From: Clostridiales bacterium | GTDB taxonomy: Bacteria; Bacillota; Clostridia; Oscillospirales; CAG-272 | Direction of reading: 5' to 3' | Length of the DNA stretch: 64,000 nt | NCBI GenBank assembly: GCA_022791685.1 | Contig: JAAVZO010000025.1 | Coordinates: 1 to 64,000, forward strand | Shown here: piece after piece, positions 10,138-20,136 of the stretch | Numbering within the stretch: position 1 is the stretch's first letter | Layout: every line of letters begins with the position of its first letter | Made by a program: the position numbers and the translations under genes | The notes under the pieces: model-generated | The model's input: only the letters and a program-made list of their open reading frames with translations | Database searches by the model: none | Told to the model about the DNA's origin: nothing

Positions 10138-12429
10138 TTGAAAGAAACCAACCATATCGACGCGGATGAGCTTGCACTGAAGCGAATATCCGATAAAACC
10201 GAGCTGATGTGGCGGCGGCTTAACAGCATTGACAGCTCAATACCGCGCGAAAATATCGTAGTCATATTTGATTATACATTATGCGACCGCGTAACCGATC
10301 TATCAATAGAACAAAATACTGATGGACTCTGTGCACTCACCAGCGATACGCTCATCGTATATAACGGCGGCAAACGCGTCCGCGAAATCAAGCTCGCCGA
10401 CGCAAGTGAATTCAAAATCACCGCTGGAGTCGGCTGTGTGACTGCTGACTGCGTTGTAAATGGTGAGGATACACTCATCTGCCGCAGTGACAGCTCGCAC
10501 ACTTCTGAATACGGCGCTATAATGAAGCGTATCAACAAATACAAGGAAACTGGCGAATTCAGCTTTGAGTATATCAACGATATCGTGCGCTTCTGTGAAA
10601 AATGCGGACGACCGCTTCCGCCCGGATCCTCAGTATGTCCACACTGCGTTGACAAAAAAGGTATTATGAAGCGGCTATGGGATATCGCAAAGCCATACAA
10701 ATGGTATCTTGCCATTTCAATTTTACTTTTCTTCATTATAACTGGTGTAAACCTGATAACACCTATGATAAACCGCATACTCGTAGATGACTTCATCAAA
10801 TCTCCAACTCCGGAAAACGTAGTTCTGTACCAGTTTGTCATCGTTATAATCTCGCTTGCGATGGTCAACGTCGTATCAAATATTCTCTCCGCCATACGCA
10901 GCCGTGTACTCGTTTCAACAAGTAACAAAGTCATAATAAAACTTCGTGAAATGGTATTTGGCAAGATTCAGCAGATGTCGATATCGCGTATTTCAAAGCG
11001 TACCGCCGGCGAGCTTATGAACCGTGTCAATAACGATACCGCACAAATAAAGAACTTCATAACTGGAACTCTGCCTGATATCGTTCAGCAGTCGCTGATA
11101 TTGATATCAGTAGCTATAATGCTGTTCGTACACGATTGGAAGCTTGCATTATTGATTATCTTCCCTGCCCCACTGGTATCAATATCCTTCCGATGCTTCT
11201 GGCGTTTCATGCGTCGGATATACGATAAATCTTGGCATATCTACTCAAAGGGCGATACAACACTGCACGATATTTTTTCTGGAATACGTGTCGTAAAGGC
11301 GTTCGGTATGGAAGCACGAGAGGCTAAGCGCTTCGACGATATAGCAAAGGCGCACCGCGACATTACAATAAAAGCTGAGCGCTTCTGGGCATCAATCTGG
11401 CCTTGGCTCAATTTCTTTATGGGTATCGGCGAATTCTTCCTACTTTATTACGTTGGAAATAAAATAATCGGCGGAACAATGACACTCGGTGAAATGGCGC
11501 AATTCTCGGCATACGTCGGTATGATATACGGTCCGCTGCGTTGGATAGCAAATCTGCCGCGTCAGCTCGTACAGTTCATGACCTCAACCGCTAAAGTGTT
11601 CGAGATAATCGACGAGAAAATCGACGTTCCCGACCGCGAAAATGCACAAGATATAACTATAAAAGGAACTATCGACTTCGAAAATGTATCGTTCGGCTAC
11701 GACGAAACCACCGATGTGATCAAAAAAGTCAACCTGCATATCGAACCTGGTGAAATGATAGGCATAGTCGGAAAATCCGGCGTTGGCAAATCTACGCTCA
11801 TTAATCTGCTCATGCGTATGTATGATATCGGCGACGGCTCGATAAAAGTCGATGGGATCGATATCCGAGATTTGTCGCAGGATTGCCTTCGCTCGCAGAT
11901 AGGCGTTGTATTGCAGGAGACCTTCCTATTTGCCGGAACAATATACGACAACATCGCATACGCTAAACCGAACGCAACGCGCGATGAAATAATCACTGCC
12001 GCAAAAATAGCCGGCGCGCATGAATTCATCATGAAGCTGCCCGACGCATACAACACCAAAGTCGGAGAAAAAGGTCATACCCTCTCAGGCGGTGAACGTC
12101 AGCGTGTATCCATCGCACGTGCGCTGCTGCACAATCCGCGTATACTGATACTCGATGAAGCAACTGCTTCACTCGATACAGAAACTGAGCGCCAGATTCA
12201 AGAGTCGCTGCAAAAGCTCATCAAAGATCGTACCACTCTCGCGATCGCGCACCGCCTGTCAACGCTGCGCAATGCGACACGGCTGATAGTGATCGACAAA
12301 GGCACGATTGCAGAGGTAGGCACGCACGACGAGCTCATGCGTAAGAAAGGTATATACTACGGACTTGTAATGGCACAGCGCCAGATGTCAAAAATGGCTC
12401 CGAAGAACGCCAAACAGACAAGTGCATAA
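10138..12429 (+). CDS. ABC exporter (permease-ATPase) with N-terminal cytosolic domain and zinc ribbon
   Basis: CEKCGRPLPPGSSVCPHC linker, TM domain, GKSGVGKSTL, LSGGERQRVSIARA, LILDEATASLD; TTG start. Confidence 0.92.
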   Translation: MKETNHIDADELALKRISDKTELMWRRLNSIDSSIPRENIVVIFDYTLCDRVTDLSIEQNTDGLCALTSDTLIVYNGGKRVREIKLADASEFKITAGVGCVTADCVVNGEDTLICRSDSSHTSEYGAIMKRINKYKETGEFSFEYINDIVRFCEKCGRPLPPGSSVCPHCVDKKGIMKRLWDIAKPYKWYLAISILLFFIITGVNLITPMINRILVDDFIKSPTPENVVLYQFVIVIISLAMVNVVSNILSAIRSRVLVSTSNKVIIKLREMVFGKIQQMSISRISKRTAGELMNRVNNDTAQIKNFITGTLPDIVQQSLILISVAIMLFVHDWKLALLIIFPAPLVSISFRCFWRFMRRIYDKSWHIYSKGDTTLHDIFSGIRVVKAFGMEAREAKRFDDIAKAHRDITIKAERFWASIWPWLNFFMGIGEFFLLYYVGNKIIGGTMTLGEMAQFSAYVGMIYGPLRWIANLPRQLVQFMTSTAKVFEIIDEKIDVPDRENAQDITIKGTIDFENVSFGYDETTDVIKKVNLHIEPGEMIGIVGKSGVGKSTLINLLMRMYDIGDGSIKVDGIDIRDLSQDCLRSQIGVVLQETFLFAGTIYDNIAYAKPNATRDEIITAAKIAGAHEFIMKLPDAYNTKVGEKGHTLSGGERQRVSIARALLHNPRILILDEATASLDTETERQIQESLQKLIKDRTTLAIAHRLSTLRNATRLIVIDKGTIAEVGTHDELMRKKGIYYGLVMAQRQMSKMAPKNAKQTSA

Positions 12430-12443
12430 AATGATATAACAAA

Positions 12444-12480
12444 ATATATGGACGGGTTACAACCCCGCCCATATATTTTT
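12444..12480. terminator. Intrinsic terminator
   Basis: ATATATGG..CGGG/CCCG..CCATATAT stem-loop followed by TTTTT. Confidence 0.7.
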
Positions 12481-12482
12481 AT

Positions 12483-13973
12483 TTAATGATTATCATCATA
12501 GCTTTCGAAGTAGCCGATAACCGTATCATAATACGCAGATATTGCCGCTTCCTTAGAGGCCCAGTGAGACTCAAAGATCGGCTTATTTCCAGCAATCAGT
12601 GTCTGGAAAATAAATGACGCACCTTTCCAACCGTCATATACATAACCCAAGTCAAATACACGGCTTTCAACGATCTTGTCAAGCATTTCTACTGATTCAT
12701 CATCACGTGTGTATTTAGTCTTAAGCGCCGTTTCATAATATGCCGGAATCAGCTTTTTATAGCTCTCTGCACACAATGCCTCAGTGATAATACCAACGCG
12801 CTCAGTATCTCTTACCGTTATCGGAACAGCTAAAATACCATGACTTCCGTCAACCATCGTATAATATCTATCCTGTGCTTCATCCCACTTCGGATACGGA
12901 AGGATTCCATAATCGCTCTTCATTTCGCGCAGAAAATCTACCGAATCGCCAATAGAAGCATTGATAAACACCGCGCTTTCAGCAGCGAAACGATCGAGCG
13001 CAAACAACGAGCTGTATTCAGCTTCCTTAGAGTTAATATAGATTCCAGCATTGTCAAAAAAGAATGAACACAGCTTATTCACCATATCATTTGTTCTATC
13101 TGTATGGTATACGAGTTCGACCTCACCGGAAGAATTCTTGCTTAGCACATTGCCGCCAAAAGCCCACAAGTAAGTATTAAGCGACGAACGCGCAGTTGAA
13201 ATATATCCAAACAGATCCTCACCGTCTACAGCATTATTATAGTTGAGGTCGGAATATATATCCTTCGTTATCGACTGAACATAATCAATTGTCCACTTTC
13301 CGTCGTTGACTACACCATAAATATCGTCCAGTCCATAATCTTCTCCCAATTTGAGATTATAGAACACACAATACGTCTTAGCCAGCGCATTGAGAGCAAA
13401 GTCACCGATAGCCAGAGGACAAACGCCGTCAACAGTCAAATCATCGACGTTAGACTGAGACCACCAAGGCTTCGAAAAATCAATATACGGTATGTCATAC
13501 CAGTTCATGAATACATCATTCATAGCCATCAATCCGGTACTTACAACATGTGTAAAGCAAAGATCAATATCATCATCGTTTGCTTGAATACTATTTGTGA
13601 TCCGGCTATTAAGATTATCCTGCGAATCGGCGAGCACAGCCAACTTTACATTAAAGCGCTCCTCAACCGCCATATTGCGCTTGTATACAGCATCGGAAAT
13701 AACATCTCCAGTCTCCTCTGCCTGAAGAATCATCCACTCATTCTGCGTTTCGGCAGCGATAGTAAAACTATCACCTTTGTAATCCTTTACCGGAAGTCCA
13801 TCGGCAATTTCCGCACGTTCTTCGAGTGCGTCCTTTACTATCGGCTCTGTATCTGATACTCTGCTCGAAGAGTCGTCCGATGTGCTATTTCCCTTATCAC
13901 CACAGGAAACCATAGCTGCAACTGAGCTAAGCAGGATTATGCTTGTGAGCTGCCTAAATTTTTTAGAAAACAT
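12483..13973 (-). CDS. Extracellular solute-binding lipoprotein
   Basis: Lipobox SVAAMVSC; VISDAVYKRNMAVEERFNVKL motif shared with the other SBPs in the window. Confidence 0.85.
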   Translation of the reverse strand: MFSKKFRQLTSIILLSSVAAMVSCGDKGNSTSDDSSSRVSDTEPIVKDALEERAEIADGLPVKDYKGDSFTIAAETQNEWMILQAEETGDVISDAVYKRNMAVEERFNVKLAVLADSQDNLNSRITNSIQANDDDIDLCFTHVVSTGLMAMNDVFMNWYDIPYIDFSKPWWSQSNVDDLTVDGVCPLAIGDFALNALAKTYCVFYNLKLGEDYGLDDIYGVVNDGKWTIDYVQSITKDIYSDLNYNNAVDGEDLFGYISTARSSLNTYLWAFGGNVLSKNSSGEVELVYHTDRTNDMVNKLCSFFFDNAGIYINSKEAEYSSLFALDRFAAESAVFINASIGDSVDFLREMKSDYGILPYPKWDEAQDRYYTMVDGSHGILAVPITVRDTERVGIITEALCAESYKKLIPAYYETALKTKYTRDDESVEMLDKIVESRVFDLGYVYDGWKGASFIFQTLIAGNKPIFESHWASKEAAISAYYDTVIGYFESYDDNH

Positions 13974-13988
13974 TTTTGCTTCTCCTTA

Positions 13989-14017
13989 TTTACAAAAATA
14001 ATTGGTTGTGATATAAT
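13989..14017 (+). promoter_or_regulatory. Promoter for AraC regulator
   Basis: TTTACA - 17 nt - TATAAT. Confidence 0.6.
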
Positions 14018-14099
14018 AATATCATAAAATATGATAATATTATATCATTATTTTCCGACAAGGTCCGATAATTACACCAGTATTGTCCGGAGATTTAGG

Positions 14100-14933
14100 A
14101 TGAAGCAAAATGATTATGCAGGAGAAGAATTTGAAACGCCGATTGGTGTTCGAATTGTAAACTCACTTGGAAATATCCAACCTAATTTTCATTGGCACAA
14201 TAAGTATGAGCTTCTGTTCATTATACGCGGAAGCTATAAAATAGACAGCAACACTATACAATACGAAAACAACGAGCCGGCAGTTTTTATTCATCGTCCA
14301 TTCTGTCTGCATAAATTGAACGCCGACACTGATAATGTATACCAACGATACATAGTGCATATTTCCAAGCGCGCGATAGAGCAATTTGCACCTCTGTCAG
14401 CCGAAATTGCAAAAATATCCGATTTTACTATGCTCCGTGTTGACCCGAACCCAGTCGAACTGCGTGAAATTTCCGATTTATTTTATCACATAAATCAGAG
14501 TCGATCAGACACTTTCCAATCTGCACTATATTCAGCACTCACTATACACAAGATACTGCAAATATATGATAACGGACGCGGCGAAGGTTACATCACCAAG
14601 CACAGCTATATTCAGGACGTACTGCAAACCATCACTGAAAATCTGTCCGAATCAATGACGATCGCCGACATCTGTAAGCAATTCAGCGTAGGTCACACAA
14701 AGCTGCTCGAAGACTTCAAGAATGCTACTGGAAGTACATATAAAAAGTACCTCACCACACTGCGTCAAACCCGTGCTCGCGAGCTGCTCGAATCCGGTTC
14801 AAGTATAGTAAATGCCTCGCTCGAGGTAGGTTACTCAAGCGAGGCACATTTTATAAAAGCCTTTCGCAAATATTGGGGCATAACCCCGGGTGAATATTTG
14901 AAAAGCCGCATTGATATTTACAGTAAAACATAA
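14100..14933 (+). CDS. AraC family transcriptional regulator
   Basis: N-terminal cupin HWHNKYELLFIIRG; C-terminal HTH ASLEVGYSSEAHFIKAFRKYWGITPGEYLKS; ATG 14100 with CGGAG upstream. Confidence 0.9.
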   Translation: MKQNDYAGEEFETPIGVRIVNSLGNIQPNFHWHNKYELLFIIRGSYKIDSNTIQYENNEPAVFIHRPFCLHKLNADTDNVYQRYIVHISKRAIEQFAPLSAEIAKISDFTMLRVDPNPVELREISDLFYHINQSRSDTFQSALYSALTIHKILQIYDNGRGEGYITKHSYIQDVLQTITENLSESMTIADICKQFSVGHTKLLEDFKNATGSTYKKYLTTLRQTRARELLESGSSIVNASLEVGYSSEAHFIKAFRKYWGITPGEYLKSRIDIYSKT

Positions 14934-14965
14934 TAATATTCCACATATAAATTTTCCAAAAGCCA

Positions 14966-14994
14966 TTGACAAATGCTCGATTTTCGTGTATTAT
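14966..14994 (+). promoter_or_regulatory. Promoter for sialidase-like gene
   Basis: TTGACA - 17 nt - TATTAT. Confidence 0.75.
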
Positions 14995-15046
14995 TAAAGC
15001 AGCGTGATTTATTAAAAACTTACACGCTCAAAAGGAGAGTAAAAAA

Positions 15047-16180
15047 ATGTTAATCACACCAAGCTGCATAGAGCACGGAATAGTAAACCGCGTGAAAGAT
15101 AGCCTCTTCAAATATCAGGGATGGCCCTCAGTTGCACGCGATGAAGCCGGCGTATTATACGCAGTCGCGTCCGCATTCCGCACTGAGCACGTTTGCCCGT
15201 TCGGAAAGACCGCCATGTACGTCAGCAAAAACAGCGGAAAAACATGGTCGCCGCCAATCATCGTCAACGACACGTATCTCGACGACCGTGATGCTGGTAT
15301 CCTGTATATGGGCAACGGCAGAATGCTTATCACATGGTTTTCACATCCTGCAAAAGCTTATACGAGCGAATATTTTTATATGGGTATCAAAAACTCAGCA
15401 CAGCGGATAGAAGCTGGTCCAACAGTCGGTATGCTGTCAATGTACCCGTACATCGAGCCAAAGCTTGCACAGGGCGGCTCATTCATCCGTGTGTCCGAAG
15501 ACTACGGCTACACTTGGAGCGAGCCAATACAGATACCCATAACTGCACCGCACGGTCCAAGCATGTGCAAGGACGGTACATTGATATATCTCGGCAAGGA
15601 ACACTGTTCGTCAACAATGGAGAACCCAGAAACTCCCGATGTCATTGCAGCTTATGCTTCAACTGACGGCGGCTATACATGGACACGCCGCGGCTTATGC
15701 GAAAAGCCAGCTGACCTTATATGGAACAATTTCCACGAACCACACGTCATCGAATTGCCGGACGGAACGCTGCTCGGCGCGATCCGTGCAGAGGGAGACG
15801 CGATCAATCCACACTTTACCGTATATACAACCACATCTAAAGACCAAGGCAAAACTTGGAGTGAATGGCGCAATATCGGAGTTTCAGGATCACCTCCACA
15901 TCTGCTGTGCCACTCGTCCGGTGCTATCATTTGCTCGGTGGGCAGACGTGAGACACCATTCGGCGAGCGCGCTATCGTTTCGTATGATAACGGTGAGACA
16001 TGGACAGATGAATATATAATCGACGACCGTGCAGAAAGCGGAGACCTCGGCTATCCAGCTTCCGTAGAGCTCGACGACGGCAGTATTGTAACTGTATATT
16101 ATCAGAAGGCTTATAACAATGATGCTGGCAAATATGACGGCAAGCCATCTATACTATACACAAAGTGGCGCTTAAAGTAA
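15047..16180 (+). CDS. Sialidase family / BNR-repeat exo-glycosidase
   Basis: Five Asp-box motifs: SKNSGKTW, SEDYGYTW, STDGGYTW, SKDQGKTW, SYDNGETW. Confidence 0.82.
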   Translation: MLITPSCIEHGIVNRVKDSLFKYQGWPSVARDEAGVLYAVASAFRTEHVCPFGKTAMYVSKNSGKTWSPPIIVNDTYLDDRDAGILYMGNGRMLITWFSHPAKAYTSEYFYMGIKNSAQRIEAGPTVGMLSMYPYIEPKLAQGGSFIRVSEDYGYTWSEPIQIPITAPHGPSMCKDGTLIYLGKEHCSSTMENPETPDVIAAYASTDGGYTWTRRGLCEKPADLIWNNFHEPHVIELPDGTLLGAIRAEGDAINPHFTVYTTTSKDQGKTWSEWRNIGVSGSPPHLLCHSSGAIICSVGRRETPFGERAIVSYDNGETWTDEYIIDDRAESGDLGYPASVELDDGSIVTVYYQKAYNNDAGKYDGKPSILYTKWRLK

Positions 16181-16194
16181 ACGCAGCCGCTGAA

Positions 16195-16231
16195 AAAACC
16201 GGAGCTGCAAATCAAATCCAGCTCCGGTTTT
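16195..16231. terminator. Intrinsic terminator
   Basis: AAAACCGGAGCTG/CAGCTCCGGTTTT stem. Confidence 0.8.
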
Positions 16232-16243
16232 AATATTTATAGA

Positions 16244-17716
16244 TCAGCCGTTTTCCTTAAAGCCTTCGTTTACCTTTTGGATCGCAGCATTGACTGATGA
16301 TTCAACGCCTGTCAACAACGATACAAGGTTTCTGTCATTGTTAGTGAACGCCGTAAACAACACACCCTCACGCAGCTCGTCGCAGAATACAGTATCGCCG
16401 AAATCGAATACACGATTCTTGAACGCAATATCAAGCATATCAGCCGATTCCTCGTCCTGAGTAAACTTGACCTTCAGCGCAACTTCATAGTACGCCGGAA
16501 CAACACTGATACGCGACTCGCACGCCATAGCTTCAAGAATAGCGCCGGTCATTTCGAGATTAGTATTAGTCTTCGGCACACCGAACAGCTCTGCGCCCTC
16601 AATACGAGAATAATACTCCGTCTGATTTTCATCATATTTCGGATATGGCAGAATACCAAAGTTTACGCTGGTATCACGAATAGTTGAGATCTGGAAGCAT
16701 GAGCTATTAGTAAATAACGCATGACCCTGACTGAACAGCTCAATTTCCTCTTCTCTGTTAATTGACTTTGGAACACGATGCCAGATATTATCATCCCAAG
16801 TAATGGTGAATATCTTCTGGCATACATCAATAAATCTCTCGTTTGAAGCGGCTGAGAATACTAATTCACCGTCCGAATTCTTATTGATGGACTTAGTATT
16901 AGCCGCGATCCAGAAGCCGGGCAGTACCTGCTTACCGATGGAAGTATATCCATACTGGTCCTGCTCATCCATCTGCGAATCGCCGTTAATATCTGAAACC
17001 GCAGAACGAGCCAGCTCGCCAAACTTATCAAATGTCCACTTTCCATCAAGTACAAGCTCATACGGATTTTCAAGCTTATAATCCTCAAGCATTTGCTTGT
17101 TGAACAGCATAACGTGTGTAAAATCAAGTGCAGAGATATTAAAATCACCTACTGCGAAGAACTGCGAACCAGATACTTCAAGGTCACCAAGAAGCTGAGC
17201 GTTCCAATAGGGCTTATCGGTGTTAATATTCGGGATGTCATCTAATGTATACAGCATACCTTCCGCAGCATAATTAAACATATGCACGCAGCGTCCAACA
17301 TACACATCATAAGTATCATCGTTCGCCATCATAAATCGTCTCGGATAGTCGCTTCCCTCAATCGTATAGTCGTAATAATTCTCGATCAGATCAAAGTTAA
17401 ATCTCTCTTCAAGCTTGCGTGTACGCTTGTAAACCGCATCGTTTAACACATCTCCGGTCTCACTCTCAACGTCGTGGTAAGGATAGAACAGCGGAGTTGT
17501 GCGAGTCAGCATATTGAACTCAGCGCCGCCGAAGTCCATATCACCAAGATCGTCAGTAACTACAGCCGAACCCTCATCTGTTTCTGATAACCCCCCCCCG
17601 GACGTTTGGACAGAATCAGAATTGTCAGTATCCTTAATATCGCTATTATTCCCACACGCACATGACGCGAGAAGCAATGCTAAGATAATACTGCCTGCTG
17701 TAAATTTCTTAAGCAT
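16244..17716 (-). CDS. Extracellular solute-binding lipoprotein with in-frame G9 tract
   Basis: Lipobox LLLASCACG; GDVLNDAVYKRTRKLEERFNFDL; G9 codes GGG GGG GGG after TS. Confidence 0.85.
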   Translation of the reverse strand: MLKKFTAGSIILALLLASCACGNNSDIKDTDNSDSVQTSGGGLSETDEGSAVVTDDLGDMDFGGAEFNMLTRTTPLFYPYHDVESETGDVLNDAVYKRTRKLEERFNFDLIENYYDYTIEGSDYPRRFMMANDDTYDVYVGRCVHMFNYAAEGMLYTLDDIPNINTDKPYWNAQLLGDLEVSGSQFFAVGDFNISALDFTHVMLFNKQMLEDYKLENPYELVLDGKWTFDKFGELARSAVSDINGDSQMDEQDQYGYTSIGKQVLPGFWIAANTKSINKNSDGELVFSAASNERFIDVCQKIFTITWDDNIWHRVPKSINREEEIELFSQGHALFTNSSCFQISTIRDTSVNFGILPYPKYDENQTEYYSRIEGAELFGVPKTNTNLEMTGAILEAMACESRISVVPAYYEVALKVKFTQDEESADMLDIAFKNRVFDFGDTVFCDELREGVLFTAFTNNDRNLVSLLTGVESSVNAAIQKVNEGFKENG

Positions 17717-17841
17717 AATAATCCTCCTTAATATGCAACATAGTTTGTTCTTAATAATTTTACCACAAGCGTACGCAGTTATATATCAAAATCTTCTGAA
17801 TTTTGTGCGTTTTTATATCAAAATATTCCGAGGTGAATAAA

Positions 17842-18660
17842 ATGAATCTTAAAGGCTATATAAAAGAGAGCTTCAACACCCCTATCGGCGGATACCTTTC
17901 CCAAACCATCGGTCACACACAAGCATATCTTCACTGGCACACACACTATGAAGTTAAACTTATAGTTTCTGGAAATTATACAACAACAAGCCATAATATC
18001 AACTATTCAAGCCATAATCCGGCACTTTTCATCCATCGGCCCTACACTCTGCACAGCGGCAACGCTACCCCAGATAAACCATATCTTAGATTTATAATTC
18101 ATATCGACAAAAGTATTATAACACAATTTCCACCGTCATTACTCGACACGTCAATTTATGCAAATGCAACAATGCTGCGTGTCGACCCAAACGAATCAGA
18201 ACTTGCTAACCTATGTGAATTGTGCGACCAAATCGTAAAAAATGAACGCGACCTACGCGGCAATGCACTCCGCTCAGCGATGATATTTCATTATGCTGAA
18301 CAAATACTCGAATGCGGACGCGGCGAAATAATAACCACAAATTTCAGCTATATTCAGGATGTACTCCAGCTCATTAGTGACAGCATATCTGAGCCGCTGA
18401 CTATACCACAGCTCTGTGAAAAATTCGATGTCGGACACTCAAAGCTGCTGTCCGACTTCAAAGCAACAACCGGCACAACCTACAAAAAATACATGACCGA
18501 CTTGCGCATGACACGCGCACGAGAGCTGCTTATTCGAGGTGAAAGTATAATAAATGCCTCACTCGAATGCGGTTATTCAAGTGAGGCACACTTTGTTAAA
18601 TCATATCGTGAATATTATGGGATAACTCCGGGGGAATTTGTAAAATCTCTTGATTCCTAA
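17842..18660 (+). CDS. AraC family transcriptional regulator, paralog of 14100..14933
   Basis: HWHTHYEVKLIVSGNY, ALFIHRPYTLH, ASLECGYSSEAHFVKSYREYYGITPGEFVKS. Confidence 0.9.
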   Translation: MNLKGYIKESFNTPIGGYLSQTIGHTQAYLHWHTHYEVKLIVSGNYTTTSHNINYSSHNPALFIHRPYTLHSGNATPDKPYLRFIIHIDKSIITQFPPSLLDTSIYANATMLRVDPNESELANLCELCDQIVKNERDLRGNALRSAMIFHYAEQILECGRGEIITTNFSYIQDVLQLISDSISEPLTIPQLCEKFDVGHSKLLSDFKATTGTTYKKYMTDLRMTRARELLIRGESIINASLECGYSSEAHFVKSYREYYGITPGEFVKSLDS

Positions 18661-18661
18661 A

Positions 18662-19981
18662 TTACAGCTCAATTCTGCGTACGCGCGACATATCCTTCGA
18701 AAGGTGCAGCCGCTTTGTAACAACTTCACCGCCAACAGTAACTTTGATATCATACTTGCCATAGAAGCCCTTGAACGACGCAATACCATTCGATGTATTT
18801 ATAACCTCATCAGTACGCCATTCGGTGTTTATAAGTCTATCGAGCGTCTTGTACGCGAGCTTCTCGTTGTAATCGCCGTCGATAAGTCCGGTAGACGGCA
18901 GATTCTCATCGCCAGCCTTGCGCTTAGTCGTAAGTACGCCATCATCCGGCAGATTCCACCATGTAATACCACTCAACGCCGGATGGCTGAAGCAAATGCG
19001 ATAGAGCTGCTCGGCTGCAATAGCCTGAAGCTCTTCATCCTCTTCACCCTGTATCTTCGACGGAATGCTTATCTCCGAAATGTTTATCGGCTTACCAAAG
19101 CTTGCGTAAGTGTCGAGCACATTGTAAAGCCGCTCGCCATTATACACATTCACGCCGCCGCGGTCGCCGAGATGACACTGCATACCGATCTCATCGATCT
19201 GCACACCGCGCGATAACAGATCCTTGATGTTGAGATAGTATCCGCTGTACTTACCGCGAAAATCGTGAAATGCAGCTTCCACAGTATCATTAAGAATCAG
19301 CTTATTCGCTGGAAAATACCTGCGCGCCAGCTCAAATGCCCATACGCAGTAATCATCCTCTGGAATAATATACCGACCGCCAGACGCACGGTCACGCATA
19401 TATACATCATAAATACGCGACGGCTCGTTTACCACATCGAAACGCTCGCAGCGGTCAGCGTATCGTTCGGAAATCTCCGCAAAACGCTTTTCAATGAAAT
19501 ATTTCAGCTCAGAAAAATCGTACTCTGTCACCCACTTCGGAACGAACTCATGCCAGAATAGCGGATGTCCCTTCATGCGAATATTGTTAGCCTCGCAAAA
19601 ATCAGCGACGATATCAGCCGGAGGACGACGATACACATCATTTGGAGCCTCGCGAGAATAGCGTATATTCCCCTTAGTTGGCTCTGTTCCCTCCCAGTAT
19701 AGCGGTATAGCCGCCGAATTGAAGATCTTAGTAAACTCTCGCTCATACAGGCGATTCTTCTCATCAGTATCATACTGATTTAGCATAAATATATTAGCGC
19801 CAAAATTGAAGTCAATATCGGTCATAGTCGCTTCAACGCAAACATCACCATCAATAGGCTTTCCGTCCTTAGTTATAACAAGCTCGAACAAGCCTTTACG
19901 GCTGCGCTCCGTATCAGCCTTTACACGGTCAGCTACATAAGCCTCACCAGCACGTATATGTTTGTAAATATCTTTTTCCAT
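18662..19981 (-). CDS. Endo-1,4-beta-xylanase-like, GH10
   Basis: FNFGANIFML, MKGHPLFWHEFVPKWV, FDVVNEPSR (acid/base Glu), INISEISIPS (nucleophile Glu). Confidence 0.85.
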   Translation of the reverse strand: MEKDIYKHIRAGEAYVADRVKADTERSRKGLFELVITKDGKPIDGDVCVEATMTDIDFNFGANIFMLNQYDTDEKNRLYEREFTKIFNSAAIPLYWEGTEPTKGNIRYSREAPNDVYRRPPADIVADFCEANNIRMKGHPLFWHEFVPKWVTEYDFSELKYFIEKRFAEISERYADRCERFDVVNEPSRIYDVYMRDRASGGRYIIPEDDYCVWAFELARRYFPANKLILNDTVEAAFHDFRGKYSGYYLNIKDLLSRGVQIDEIGMQCHLGDRGGVNVYNGERLYNVLDTYASFGKPINISEISIPSKIQGEEDEELQAIAAEQLYRICFSHPALSGITWWNLPDDGVLTTKRKAGDENLPSTGLIDGDYNEKLAYKTLDRLINTEWRTDEVINTSNGIASFKGFYGKYDIKVTVGGEVVTKRLHLSKDMSRVRRIEL

Positions 19982-20080
19982 GATAATTTACACCTTTCGT
20001 TTTTCTTTAATTTTACCACAACACAACCATTGAGTCAACAAATATATTGCTATATTTGCAAAAGATATTTCGATATACAA

Positions 20081-20114
20081 AAACAGCGCCTGATAACAAA
20101 TATCCGACGCTGTT
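20081..20114. terminator. Intrinsic terminator
   Basis: AAACAGCG/CGCTGTTT stem. Confidence 0.65.
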
Positions 20115-20136
20115 TTAATTATGTTAAAATAGTATA

